Below are positions 6,899-14,540 of a DNA stretch of 14,591 nt, piece by piece. This stretch comes from an uncultured Clostridia bacterium (GTDB lineage Bacteria > Bacillota > Clostridia > Oscillospirales > CAG-272). Location: positions 1-14,591 of the forward strand of contig CANBDB010000023.1 in NCBI GenBank assembly GCA_947367285.1, given 5' to 3'. The notes under the pieces were generated by a model that saw only the letters and a program-made list of their open reading frames with translations, did not search any database and was not told the origin of the DNA. Position numbers and translations under genes: made by a program. How positions within the stretch are numbered: the first letter of the stretch is position 1; the number at the start of each line of letters is the position of its first letter.

Positions 6899-6907
6899 TG
6901 GTATAAT
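6899..6907 (+). promoter_or_regulatory. Extended -10 promoter of the aldo/keto reductase gene
   Basis: TGGTATAAT (6899-6907) matches the extended -10 form TGnTATAAT. No good -35 box lies at the right distance, which is common for this class. It places initiation near 6914 and excludes the ATG at 6906 as the start. Confidence 0.65.
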
Positions 6908-6938
6908 GGTTTTAGAAAGTAAAAAACGAGGTAATATT

Positions 6939-8063
6939 ATGAAAACATATTTTCCCGAAGTAAAAAAGAATTTTGGCTTTGGCTGTATGCGCCTCCCTAT
7001 GATAGAAAAAGAGGTTGATACTGTCGAATTTTCTAAAATGGTGGATACATTTTTAGAAAACGGCTTCAACTACTTTGACACCGCACAGGGATACCTTGAC
7101 GGCAAGAGTGAGACCGCACTGCGCGAGTGTCTCACGAGCCGTTATCCGAGAGAGGCATACATACTTACGGACAAGCTCTCCCCCCACCTTTTTGAGTGTG
7201 AGGCCGACATCCGTCCCGCATTTGAGCGCCAGCTCGAGGCGTGCGGTGTGGAATATTTCGATTTTTATTTGATGCACTCTCAAAATAGCAATAATTACGG
7301 CAAGTATCAGTCCTGCCGCGCTTATGAAATAGCTCAGGAGCTAAAGGCGGAGGGTAAGGTAAAGCACGTCGGCTTCTCCTTCCACGATAGCGCGGAATTT
7401 CTTGACAAGATACTTACCGATCACCCCGAGGTGGACGTAGTTCAAATTCAGTTCAACTATGCGGACTATGATGACCCGTCCGTTGAATCAAGAAAATGCT
7501 ACGAGGTTTGCCGCAAGCACAACAAGCCCATAATCGTTATGGAACCCGTTAAGGGCGGTCATCTTGTAAATCTTCCCGATCGCGCTAAAGAGGTGTTCTC
7601 TTCCCTTGGCAATCTGTCCCCTGCCAGCTATGCCATTCGCTTTGCGGCAAGCTTTGAGGGTGTATTTATGGTGCTTTCAGGTATGGGCAATATGGATATG
7701 ATGAATGACAACCTTTCCTATATGAAGAGCTTTGAGCCGCTTAACGCCACCGAACTCAAGGCAATAAACAAGGTTCTCGATATAGTTAAGGAGCAAGGAA
7801 ATATTCAATGCACCGCCTGTCGCTATTGCGTGGACGGATGCCCCATGAACATTCCCATCCCCGACCTTTTCACCTGTATGAACGGCAAAAAGATGTGGAA
7901 TGCGTGGAACTACACCGCGCACTATAAATCCCTTACTAAAGAAAGCGGCGCGGCTAACACCTGCATTGAGTGTGGCGCGTGTGAGAAAATATGTCCTCAG
8001 CACCTTCCCATTCGCGAGCTTCTTAAGGAGACGTCACAAGCATTTGATAATATTGATTGGTAA
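6939..8063 (+). CDS. Aldo/keto reductase with C-terminal 4Fe-4S ferredoxin-like domain
   Basis: This cytoplasmic oxidoreductase of 374 aa has an aldo/keto reductase barrel (about 10-280) followed by a two-cluster ferredoxin-like tail. The catalytic tetrad is visible: D47 and Y52 in FDTAQGY, K79 in LTDK and H113 in YLMHSQ. The clusters are bound by C291, C294, C297, C301 (CTACRYCVDGCP) and C342, C345, C348, C352 (CIECGACEKICP). Proteins of this build are common in anaerobes, but the substrate is usually unknown; a ferredoxin-linked reduction is plausible. ATG6939 is chosen because GAGG (6928-6931) precedes it and the promoter -10 box overlaps the earlier in-frame ATG6906. It is a single-gene unit, convergent with the transposase gene, sharing a terminator that overlaps its stop codon. 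Confidence 0.9.
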   Translation: MKTYFPEVKKNFGFGCMRLPMIEKEVDTVEFSKMVDTFLENGFNYFDTAQGYLDGKSETALRECLTSRYPREAYILTDKLSPHLFECEADIRPAFERQLEACGVEYFDFYLMHSQNSNNYGKYQSCRAYEIAQELKAEGKVKHVGFSFHDSAEFLDKILTDHPEVDVVQIQFNYADYDDPSVESRKCYEVCRKHNKPIIVMEPVKGGHLVNLPDRAKEVFSSLGNLSPASYAIRFAASFEGVFMVLSGMGNMDMMNDNLSYMKSFEPLNATELKAINKVLDIVKEQGNIQCTACRYCVDGCPMNIPIPDLFTCMNGKKMWNAWNYTAHYKSLTKESGAANTCIECGACEKICPQHLPIRELLKETSQAFDNIDW

Positions 8064-8101
8064 AAATATGCCCCGACGAAAATACGACGGGGCATATTTT
8101 T
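8062..8101. terminator. Bidirectional terminator shared by the reductase and RAYT genes
   Basis: AAAAATATGCCCCG (8062-8075) pairs perfectly with 8088-8101 across a 12-base loop. A and T runs at the ends supply a U tract in either direction. The outer bases overlap the stop codons of both convergent genes. Confidence 0.87.
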
Positions 8102-8603
8102 ATTGATATAGTTCATCCTCTTCCCATTTTAACGGGTTTTCATAAATGTATTTTGATATTTCTTCGTAATCACACTTGTCGCGGATTATGTGGTCGTGGA
8201 ATGATTGTTGCCAAATATTTTTTCCAATTTCCTTGTTAGAAAATCTCTTTAACGTCGACACAAATGCAGGCACAGTCGAATGCTGCTTAACCGTAGGGGG
8301 CGACGTCCTCGACGCCCCGTTTGGATGTACATATAGTATAATATGTATGTGATTTGGCATAATTACGTATTGTTCAACCGATAACTTTTCGTAATGTTCA
8401 TTTATAAGGTTAATATATTTATCCACTATCCGTCCGCATTCCGTTAACTCCACAAGCGGGGCGTCGAGGACGTCGCCCCCTACAATATTAGATAAAATCT
8501 TGCGACGATTGTCGGTACATATCGTTATAAAATACGCTCCCGACTCGGAATAATCGTACCCTTGTAAACGATTTTTCTTTCTATTCGGCAATTTTTGTTC
8601 CAT
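8100..8603 (-). CDS. REP-associated tyrosine transposase (RAYT, Y1/HUH, IS200-like)
   Basis: RAYTs are single-copy HUH nucleases thought to process and spread REP palindromes. This 167-aa protein has the family opening (YDYSESGAYFITICTDNR, 16-33), the HUH motif H85-I-H87 in YVIMPNHIHIIL, WQQSFHDHIIRD (131-142) and the YIYENPLKW box (152-160); Y152 is the probable nucleophile by analogy with IS200-type enzymes. ATG8603 is preferred since GGTGG (8617-8613) lies 8 nt upstream; TTG8618 and ATG8609 are alternatives. Two inverted 27-bp REP-like palindromes lie inside the frame and encode residues 41-49 and 96-103, both in surface-loop-like, poorly conserved stretches. All catalytic motifs are present and the frame is intact, so it may be active. 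The gene sits between a glycogen gene and a reductase gene, unrelated to either. Confidence 0.9.
   Translation of the reverse strand: MEQKLPNRKKNRLQGYDYSESGAYFITICTDNRRKILSNIVGGDVLDAPLVELTECGRIVDKYINLINEHYEKLSVEQYVIMPNHIHIILYVHPNGASRTSPPTVKQHSTVPAFVSTLKRFSNKEIGKNIWQQSFHDHIIRDKCDYEEISKYIYENPLKWEEDELYQ
8293..8319 (+). repeat. REP-like palindrome inside the RAYT gene, copy 1
   Basis: It begins with GTAG, the tetranucleotide expected at the foot of RAYT-associated REPs, followed by an imperfect hairpin: GGGGCG-A-CG, loop TCCT, CG-A-CGCCCC, with one A-A mismatch. It is the exact inverted copy of 8457-8483 over all 27 bases. On the coding strand it encodes GASRTSPP. Confidence 0.75.
8457..8483 (-). 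repeat. REP-like palindrome inside the RAYT gene, copy 2 (inverted)
   Basis: This is the 27/27 inverted copy of 8293-8319, with 137 bp between them. Read on the coding strand it starts with GTAG and encodes VGGDVLDAP. The pair resembles a BIME-type arrangement, with the GTAG ends facing outward and the hairpins inward. Confidence 0.75.
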
Positions 8604-8622
8604 TTTCATCACCACCAATTAC

Positions 8623-8651
8623 ATTATATCACAAAATCCGCAGAATGACAA
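8623..8651 (-). promoter_or_regulatory. Probable promoter of the RAYT gene
   Basis: Minus-strand TTGTCA (8651-8646), a 17-bp spacer and TATAAT (8628-8623). The -35 box lies in the loop and stem of the branching-enzyme terminator. Initiation near 8616 would leave a leader of only about 13 nt. Confidence 0.6.
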
Positions 8652-8664
8652 CATTCTGCGGATT
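8635..8664 (-). terminator. Terminator of the branching-enzyme gene
   Basis: AATCCGCAGAATG (8635-8647) pairs perfectly with 8652-8664 across a 4-base loop, beginning 7 bp past the glgB stop codon. On the minus strand the stem is followed by a short U-rich stretch, so termination may be incomplete. Confidence 0.8.
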
Positions 8665-8671
8665 GATATTA

Positions 8672-10654
8672 TTATTTAATTTTAGCAACCTTTTTCATGC
8701 AAATAGCGGTTCTTGAAGGAAGGTAGATAGGAAATTCACCAAACTCATTTGTGGTGTATACCATATTTTCACTTGCTCTATTCCAACCGCCGAACTCGTG
8801 TCTATCGGTTGAGAACACAACCTTGTAGTTGCCCTTCTTGTTCATCTTGAGGTTGTAACCCCAATAATCGTTGGTGGGGTGGAAGTTGAATACATAAATA
8901 AGATTATTTCTCTCGAACATCATAATCTTATTATCGTCATCTATCTGCAACCAGTGGGGCTCAGCGTTGAAGATCTTATATTCCTTGGCAAGCTTAACCA
9001 TTTCATTATCAAATTTGAGAAGCTCGGAATATTTTAGGTTAGTATCATCCGCAAGATGCCACTGACGGCGGCAATAGAAGTGCGACCAACCGTTGCCCTC
9101 GCGTGGGAAGTCGATCCATTCGGGATGACCGAACTCGTTACCCATAAAGTTAAGATAACCTTCTCCGGCAAGAGTCATTGTAACAAGGCGAATCATTTTA
9201 TGAAGTGCCATACCGCGATCAATTATATGGTTTTGACACCATTTACCCATATCGGTGTACATAGCCGCGTCACAAAGACGGAAAATGAGCGTCTTATCGC
9301 CAACGAGCGCTTGGTCGTGGGACTCCGCATAGCCAATATACTTTTCGTGGGGACGTCTACCCGTGAGCTCGCACCAAATGTGCCACATACTCCAATCCTC
9401 GTCACGCACGTCCCTTATAAGACGAATCCACATATCGGGTGAACCCATTGCAAGACGGTACTGGAAACCGATACCACCCTCGCTAACAGGCAAGCACATA
9501 CCGGGCATTGCGCTCATATCCTCAGCAATTGTAATTGCATTGGGATTTACCTCATAAATAAGGTCGGTAGCAAGCTGAAGGTAAGTTACTGCTTCAGTGT
9601 CAGTGTTGAGTGAGAAATATTTGCTATAATCAGTAAATGCAGTGCCAAGACCGTGATCGTGGTAGAGCATTGAGGTTACACCGTCAAAGCGGAAGCCGTC
9701 GAAGTGGTATTCCTCCATCCAAAACTTAAGGTTGGAAAGAAGAAAATGAATAACCTCGGGTTTATCGTAGTTGAAAAGCTTTGTTCCCCAAGCGGGATGA
9801 TCTCCACGAGAACCTGCGTGGAAGTATTGAGTTACTGTTCCGTCAAACTCGGCAATACCCTCGTTTGTATTGCTAACCGCGTGAGAGTGTACTACGTCAA
9901 GGAGAACGGCAATACCCATCTCGTGTGCGGTGTCGATAAGCTTCTTAAGATCGTTGCACTTACCGAATTTAGAGGAAGCTGCAAAGAAGCTGGAAACCTG
10001 ATATCCAAAGGAGCCGTAGTAGGGGTGCTCCATAATCGCCATAATTTGAATAGTGTTGTATCCCGCTGCCTTTACTCTCGGCAAGGTATACTCGGTAAAC
10101 TCGCGATAAGTACCCATACCCTCGCGCTCCTGCGCCATACCGATATGTGTTTCATATATAAAGAGATTTTTCTGGGGCTTGAAATTCTTTTTCTTCCATA
10201 CGAATTCGCCCTCGTCAACGATAGCGCCGCTCCAAGAATAATCGTGCTTGTCCTGCACTACTCTCTTACAGTAGGAAGGAATTCTCTCGAGGTATCTATC
10301 GCCATTTCTAACAATAGCCTTTACGCGACATTCATCCCAAAGAGTATGTTTGCCCTCAATGAAGATTTCAAATATTCCGTTACCAAGGTTGTTAAGGCGG
10401 TGTGACCATCTATTCCATCCGTTAAAGTCGCCCATAAGCCACATTTCATCTGCTGCGGGCGCCCATTCGCGATAGAACCAACCATTCTTGGTCTTATGGA
10501 AGCCAAAATAATGGTGTCCGTTAGCAAAATCGGACAAGCTTCCATTTTCGCCTACAAGCTGTCTTTTCTTGTTGTAATAGTTGTCCATTCTGAGCTGAAT
10601 GTCACTCTCAAATGGCAAAAGCGAGGGGTCATATTCAAAAATTTTATAGCTCAT
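8672..10654 (-). CDS. glgB: 1,4-alpha-glucan branching enzyme, eukaryote-like GH13_8 type
   Basis: The enzyme cuts alpha-1,4-glucan chains and rejoins them through alpha-1,6 links during glycogen synthesis in the cytoplasm. At 660 aa it has a CBM48-type N-terminal domain (about 48-145, with YREWAPAADEMWLMGDFNGW), a GH13 barrel (about 165-560) and a beta-sandwich C-terminus (about 565-655). The nucleophile is D324 in FRFDGVTSM, the acid/base E378 in TIAEDMSAMPG, and the third carboxylate D447 in YAESHDQ. The strings FDGFRFDGVTSMLYHDHG, NFMGNEFGHPEW and DFPREGN are those of plant, animal and fungal branching enzymes rather than the E. coli GlgB type. ATG10654 has GGAGG (10664-10660) 5 nt upstream. 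It is transcribed alone from its own promoter; no other glycogen gene is in the window. Confidence 0.93.
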   Translation of the reverse strand: MSYKIFEYDPSLLPFESDIQLRMDNYYNKKRQLVGENGSLSDFANGHHYFGFHKTKNGWFYREWAPAADEMWLMGDFNGWNRWSHRLNNLGNGIFEIFIEGKHTLWDECRVKAIVRNGDRYLERIPSYCKRVVQDKHDYSWSGAIVDEGEFVWKKKNFKPQKNLFIYETHIGMAQEREGMGTYREFTEYTLPRVKAAGYNTIQIMAIMEHPYYGSFGYQVSSFFAASSKFGKCNDLKKLIDTAHEMGIAVLLDVVHSHAVSNTNEGIAEFDGTVTQYFHAGSRGDHPAWGTKLFNYDKPEVIHFLLSNLKFWMEEYHFDGFRFDGVTSMLYHDHGLGTAFTDYSKYFSLNTDTEAVTYLQLATDLIYEVNPNAITIAEDMSAMPGMCLPVSEGGIGFQYRLAMGSPDMWIRLIRDVRDEDWSMWHIWCELTGRRPHEKYIGYAESHDQALVGDKTLIFRLCDAAMYTDMGKWCQNHIIDRGMALHKMIRLVTMTLAGEGYLNFMGNEFGHPEWIDFPREGNGWSHFYCRRQWHLADDTNLKYSELLKFDNEMVKLAKEYKIFNAEPHWLQIDDDNKIMMFERNNLIYVFNFHPTNDYWGYNLKMNKKGNYKVVFSTDRHEFGGWNRASENMVYTTNEFGEFPIYLPSRTAICMKKVAKIK

Positions 10655-10681
10655 AATTACCTCCACAGAGTTTATGCTTTA

Positions 10682-10710
10682 ATTATAAACCCTTTTTCAC
10701 TCATTGTCAA
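10682..10710 (-). promoter_or_regulatory. Sigma-A promoter of the branching-enzyme gene
   Basis: Minus-strand TTGACA (10710-10705) and TATAAT (10687-10682) with a 17-bp spacer. The -35 box begins 6 bp after the stem of the ABC-operon terminator. Confidence 0.88.
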
Positions 10711-10716
10711 GAAAAA

Positions 10717-10744
10717 AAGCCGATAATCTGTCGATTATCGGCTT
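10717..10744 (-). terminator. Terminator of the ABC exporter operon
   Basis: AAGCCGATAATC (10717-10728) and GATTATCGGCTT (10733-10744) form a perfect 12-bp stem with a 4-base loop, followed on the minus strand by a run of T. It lies 6 bp past the stop codon of the downstream subunit. Confidence 0.92.
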
Positions 10745-10750
10745 AAAGTT

Positions 10751-12634
10751 TTATTTAGTTAACTGTTGTTTTTGATATTGAAGCATATAGAGATCGTAAT
10801 ATCTTCCGCGCTTTGCAAGAAGCTCGAAATGATTACCCTGCTCTATTATCTCGCCGTGTGAAAGAACGATAATATTATCAGCGTGCTGAATAGTTGACAA
10901 ACGGTGCGCAACTATGAGCATTGTACCGATATTCATCATCTTTTCAAGGGAGTCCTGAATAAGAAGCTCGGTCTCGGTGTCGATATTTGCAGTCGCCTCG
11001 TCAAGGATCATAACACTCGGCTTGTGAATGATAGTTCTCGCAAACGAGAGAAGCTGACGCTGACCTGCGGAGAAGTTATTACCTCTCTCACGAACCTCCT
11101 CGTCAAGTCCGCCCGTAAGCTTATCGATAAAGTGGTCCGCATTAACGTACTTGCAGGCAGCCATAATCTCCTCGTCGGTAAAGCTGTCCTCACGGAGCAC
11201 GATATTGGATCTAATTGTGCCCGAGAACAAGAATACGTCCTGAAGCATCTGTCCAAAGTGGCGACGCAAGGAAGAAATCTTAATATTCTTAATATCAATT
11301 CCATCGATAAGGATTTGTCCCTTTTGGATGTCGTAGTTACGGCAAATAAGTCCGAGAATAGTGGTCTTACCGCTTCCCGTAGAGCCAACGAAGGCAACGG
11401 TGTCCTTCGCCTTTATCTTAAAGGAAACGTCCTTGAGAACCCATTCCTCGCCCTCGTATGCAAACCATACGTTCTTAAACTCGATATTGCCTTCAACATG
11501 TTCAAGCTCGATAGCGCCTTCAGTATCCTGCACCTCGGGAACCATATCCATAATGGTGAATATCTTCTCCGCGGATGCGAATGCGCTTTGAAGTCGGTTA
11601 AACTGATCCGCAAGGTTTTGAATAGGATCAAAGAAGGTTTGAATATACATATAGAAGGACACGAGAACGTCGGAGGTGATAACAAGACCCATAAAGCCCA
11701 CGTCCTTGATATATCCCTTTGCCGCAAAATAGAACAGGCAAAGCTGACTTGAAACGTAGAGCATATAAATAATGGGACGGAAGATACTGAAAACGAATAT
11801 CTGGTCGCGCATCGCCTTGCCGAGCTTATTGTTTTTGGCAACAAACTCGTTCTTTTTTCTATGCTCCTGATTGAATATCTGAATGATCTTTATTCCGGAA
11901 AGATTTTCGGAAAGGAAGGTATTGATGTCCGTTGTGCCGTCCTTAACGCGTCTAAACGCTCTTCTTGAAAACTTACGGAAGATGAGTGTAAAGAAGAATA
12001 TGAACGGAACGAAGCAAAGTACCATAAGTGTAAGAGCATAGTTGAGCATAAACATTGCAACAACTATCGCAATTACAAGGAAAATGTTCTTGATGAGGTT
12101 CGTCAGTATCTGAGTGAACATCATTGAGATCGCGTTGGTATCGTTTGTAACACGGGTTACGAGCTTGCCAACGGGCATATGGTTGAGCTGTGAGTGAGAG
12201 AGACTTTCAATATGTGTGAAAACGTCCTCACGGAGTGCAGAAAGAATCTTTTGACCGATCTTTTGCAAAAGTATCGCCTGAATATATTGGAACACAAGCG
12301 ACGTAATGAGAATAATAGCATAAATTGCTATATACATCAATAGCTCGTTTATCTCAAAATCGGTTTCAAGGAACTTGATGATAAATCCCATAAGAAGCGG
12401 AGAAACCACACTGTACGCTATTGAGAATACCATAAGAAGTCCAACGATAACAAACTGACCAATATGGGGCTTTCCGTAACGAAGCAAACGCTTCATTATT
12501 TCGGTGTCCTTCATATTTCTATCAAAGCCGATGGCTTCTTTATCATTTTTTATCGTCATATAGGCGATGGTAAATATCACGCTGAAGAGTCCAAGCATAC
12601 CGCCTACGAACAAGAGAGGAAAATATTCGTGCAT
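10751..12634 (-). CDS. Heterodimeric ABC exporter subunit with the catalytic ATPase site (BmrD/TM288-like)
   Basis: This is one half of a drug- or lipid-type exporter in the cytoplasmic membrane, 627 aa, with an N-terminal transmembrane domain and a C-terminal nucleotide-binding domain. Walker A is GSTGSGKTT (417-425), the Q-loop Q465, Walker B VMILDE with the catalytic E546, and the switch His H577. The signature is FSAGQ (521-525) instead of LSGGQ, the degenerate form expected of this partner. An additional hydrophobic helix (about 5-28) precedes the usual six-helix domain, which begins near 55. ATG12634 is chosen because GGAGGG (12648-12643) lies 8 nt upstream, within the end of the preceding gene; the frame is open further upstream without a better start. 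One base separates it from that stop codon, so the two are co-translated. The substrate is unknown. Confidence 0.92.
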   Translation of the reverse strand: MHEYFPLLFVGGMLGLFSVIFTIAYMTIKNDKEAIGFDRNMKDTEIMKRLLRYGKPHIGQFVIVGLLMVFSIAYSVVSPLLMGFIIKFLETDFEINELLMYIAIYAIILITSLVFQYIQAILLQKIGQKILSALREDVFTHIESLSHSQLNHMPVGKLVTRVTNDTNAISMMFTQILTNLIKNIFLVIAIVVAMFMLNYALTLMVLCFVPFIFFFTLIFRKFSRRAFRRVKDGTTDINTFLSENLSGIKIIQIFNQEHRKKNEFVAKNNKLGKAMRDQIFVFSIFRPIIYMLYVSSQLCLFYFAAKGYIKDVGFMGLVITSDVLVSFYMYIQTFFDPIQNLADQFNRLQSAFASAEKIFTIMDMVPEVQDTEGAIELEHVEGNIEFKNVWFAYEGEEWVLKDVSFKIKAKDTVAFVGSTGSGKTTILGLICRNYDIQKGQILIDGIDIKNIKISSLRRHFGQMLQDVFLFSGTIRSNIVLREDSFTDEEIMAACKYVNADHFIDKLTGGLDEEVRERGNNFSAGQRQLLSFARTIIHKPSVMILDEATANIDTETELLIQDSLEKMMNIGTMLIVAHRLSTIQHADNIIVLSHGEIIEQGNHFELLAKRGRYYDLYMLQYQKQQLTK

Positions 12635-12635
12635 A

Positions 12636-14417
12636 TTAGTTACCCTCCTTCTCTTCTTCAAGCTTTTGAAGCTCTACCATCAACTTGTAATCGGGGCAGG
12701 TCTCGATAAGCTCTTTATGTGAACCGACTGCAGCTATCTTACCTTCATCAACGAAGATTATCTTGTCCATCTTTTCAACGGTTGAAATTCTGTGAGCGAT
12801 AAGAATAGTCGTTCTGCCGCGTCTATTCTCGCGGAGATTGTCGATAATCACCTTCTCCGTTTTTGTGTCAACGGCACTTACGGAGTCGTCAAGGATAAGT
12901 ATGGATGCCTCCTTCATAAGAGCGCGCGCAATGGAAATTCTTTGCTTTTGTCCACCTGAAACCGTAACGCCGCGCTCGCCAAGCACCGTTGCGTACTGCT
13001 CGGGGAATTCGGAGATGTTTTCGTGAACGTCGGAGAGCTTTGCAGCTCTTACTACCTCGTCGGAGGAAGCCGCATCGCGTGAAAACGCGATATTATTTTC
13101 AATCGTATCGCTGAACAGGAAATTGTCCTGCGGAACGTACGCGCAGAAATTACGAAGTGTTTTGATAGGGATAGTATTTACGTCCCTACCGTCTATAAAC
13201 AAGGTCTCATCGGGAACGTTATAAACGCGGAGAATGAGGTCAACGAGCGTGGTCTTGCCCGAGCCGGTTTTACCGATAATACCCACGTTTTCGCCTGCGT
13301 TGATCTTAAAGCTGATGTTTTCAAGAACGTTGTAATCACCGTCGGGATACATAAAGTTTAGATTTTTGAATTCGATATCGCCCTTGATAAAGTCCACGTT
13401 TTCAACGAACTTCGCGTCGCGAACGTCGGGCTTTGCATCAAGAAGCTCTGAAATTCTCTTAAGCGATGCCTTGCCTCGGCTCGTCATATCGATAAGCATC
13501 GACATTGCCATAACAGGCCACACAATTGAGGTGAAGTAGCTGTTGAATTCCAAAAGCTCACCAACCGTGAATCTGCCCGTATATACGAGATATCCGCCGT
13601 ATCCGAGAATTATGCAGATAACCGATTGAACGAAAAACGTTACTGATATATGAAGAAGTGTTGATATCTTTGTGAATTCAATATTGATATCCTCATTTTC
13701 CTTATTGAGCTTTTTGAATGCCCAAAGCTCCTTAAATTCCTTAACGAAGGCCTTAATAACTGCAATGCCCGAGAAATTCTCCTGTGTGAAATCGGAGAGC
13801 TCTGAAAACTTTTCCTGTCTCTCTTCCCACTTTTTGGTCATAAATTTGCCAACAAATGAACCCACCACAAAAAGGAGGATCATGGGAATAAAGGCGAGAA
13901 CTGTGAGGAATGAGTCAAGTCTCGACATCTTATATATTGCAAGACCCGTCATTGCAATCGCATCAACGAGCATCAAGGTTCCGTCACCAAAGCACTCGTT
14001 AATGGTGCTGAGGTCATTTGTAAAGAGCGACATCATATTGCCGACCTTATTAACCTGATAATACTGCTGAGAAAGATCCTTGCAATGATCAAACATTCTT
14101 TCGCGCAGGTCGGTCTCCACCTTTATAGCAGTACCGAACATACAAATTCTCCACAAAAATCTTCCCGCAGCGATAACGAGAATAGTAAATATCATTGGAG
14201 CGCATATTTTGTCAAGCAAAAAATTAAGATCAAACGGAACGTAAACTCCGTCCACCTTGATCATTCCGTCTTCACTTCCGAGACCCGATACAATGTAATT
14301 GTAAAACTCAGGTATTTCGAGCTGAAAGAAGTCGACGGCAACAAGAGCTATTACGCCTAGCAAGAGAGCCCAAAAATGCTTGATATAATACTTGTTAACG
14401 TATCTTCCAAAAACCAT
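12636..14417 (-). CDS. Heterodimeric ABC exporter subunit with the degenerate ATPase site (BmrC/TM287-like)
   Basis: This is the partner subunit, 593 aa, with a six-helix exporter domain (about 13-310) and a nucleotide-binding domain (about 345-590). Walker A is GKTGSGKTT (382-390), the Q-loop Q430, the signature a canonical VSGGQ (486-490) and the switch His H542. Walker B ends in ILILDD, so the catalytic Glu is replaced by Asp (D511); with the FSAGQ of the other subunit this makes one degenerate and one active ATP site, the hallmark of the BmrCD/TM287-288 class. ATG14417 is preferred over ATG14423, because GGAGG (14430-14426) is 8 nt from the former and only 2 nt from the latter. A segment of about 30 residues between the first two helices (47-72) appears extracellular. 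It is the first gene of a two-gene operon. Confidence 0.93.
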   Translation of the reverse strand: MVFGRYVNKYYIKHFWALLLGVIALVAVDFFQLEIPEFYNYIVSGLGSEDGMIKVDGVYVPFDLNFLLDKICAPMIFTILVIAAGRFLWRICMFGTAIKVETDLRERMFDHCKDLSQQYYQVNKVGNMMSLFTNDLSTINECFGDGTLMLVDAIAMTGLAIYKMSRLDSFLTVLAFIPMILLFVVGSFVGKFMTKKWEERQEKFSELSDFTQENFSGIAVIKAFVKEFKELWAFKKLNKENEDINIEFTKISTLLHISVTFFVQSVICIILGYGGYLVYTGRFTVGELLEFNSYFTSIVWPVMAMSMLIDMTSRGKASLKRISELLDAKPDVRDAKFVENVDFIKGDIEFKNLNFMYPDGDYNVLENISFKINAGENVGIIGKTGSGKTTLVDLILRVYNVPDETLFIDGRDVNTIPIKTLRNFCAYVPQDNFLFSDTIENNIAFSRDAASSDEVVRAAKLSDVHENISEFPEQYATVLGERGVTVSGGQKQRISIARALMKEASILILDDSVSAVDTKTEKVIIDNLRENRRGRTTILIAHRISTVEKMDKIIFVDEGKIAAVGSHKELIETCPDYKLMVELQKLEEEKEGN

Positions 14418-14453
14418 TGGCATTACCTCCCCTTATAAAAAAATCTAAATTTA

Positions 14454-14482
14454 ATTATATCACAAATTTGCTTATAAATCAA
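14454..14482 (-). promoter_or_regulatory. Promoter of the ABC exporter operon
   Basis: Minus-strand TTGATT (14482-14477) and TATAAT (14459-14454) are separated by 17 bp; two -35 bases differ from consensus. The leader would be about 30 nt. Confidence 0.75.
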
Positions 14483-14489
14483 CAATAAA

Positions 14490-14519
14490 AATATCTCCCG
14501 ACCTAACTCGGGAGATATT
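14490..14519 (-). terminator. Terminator of a minus-strand gene entering from the right edge
   Basis: AATATCTCCCGA (14490-14501) pairs perfectly with 14508-14519 across a 6-base loop, and the minus strand continues with TTTTTATTG. It must belong to a gene starting beyond the window. Confidence 0.85.
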
Positions 14520-14540
14520 CTCGCTTTAATCTTCGTTAAT

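Noticed and set aside
9704..10405. 233-codon frame on the plus strand opposite the branching-enzyme gene
   Set aside because: It lies antisense to conserved GH13 motifs, has no promoter or ribosome site and matches no family I know.
10904..11752. 282-codon frame on the plus strand opposite the ABC exporter gene
   Set aside because: It is antisense to the nucleotide-binding domain with intact Walker motifs; its length follows from codon bias of the real gene.
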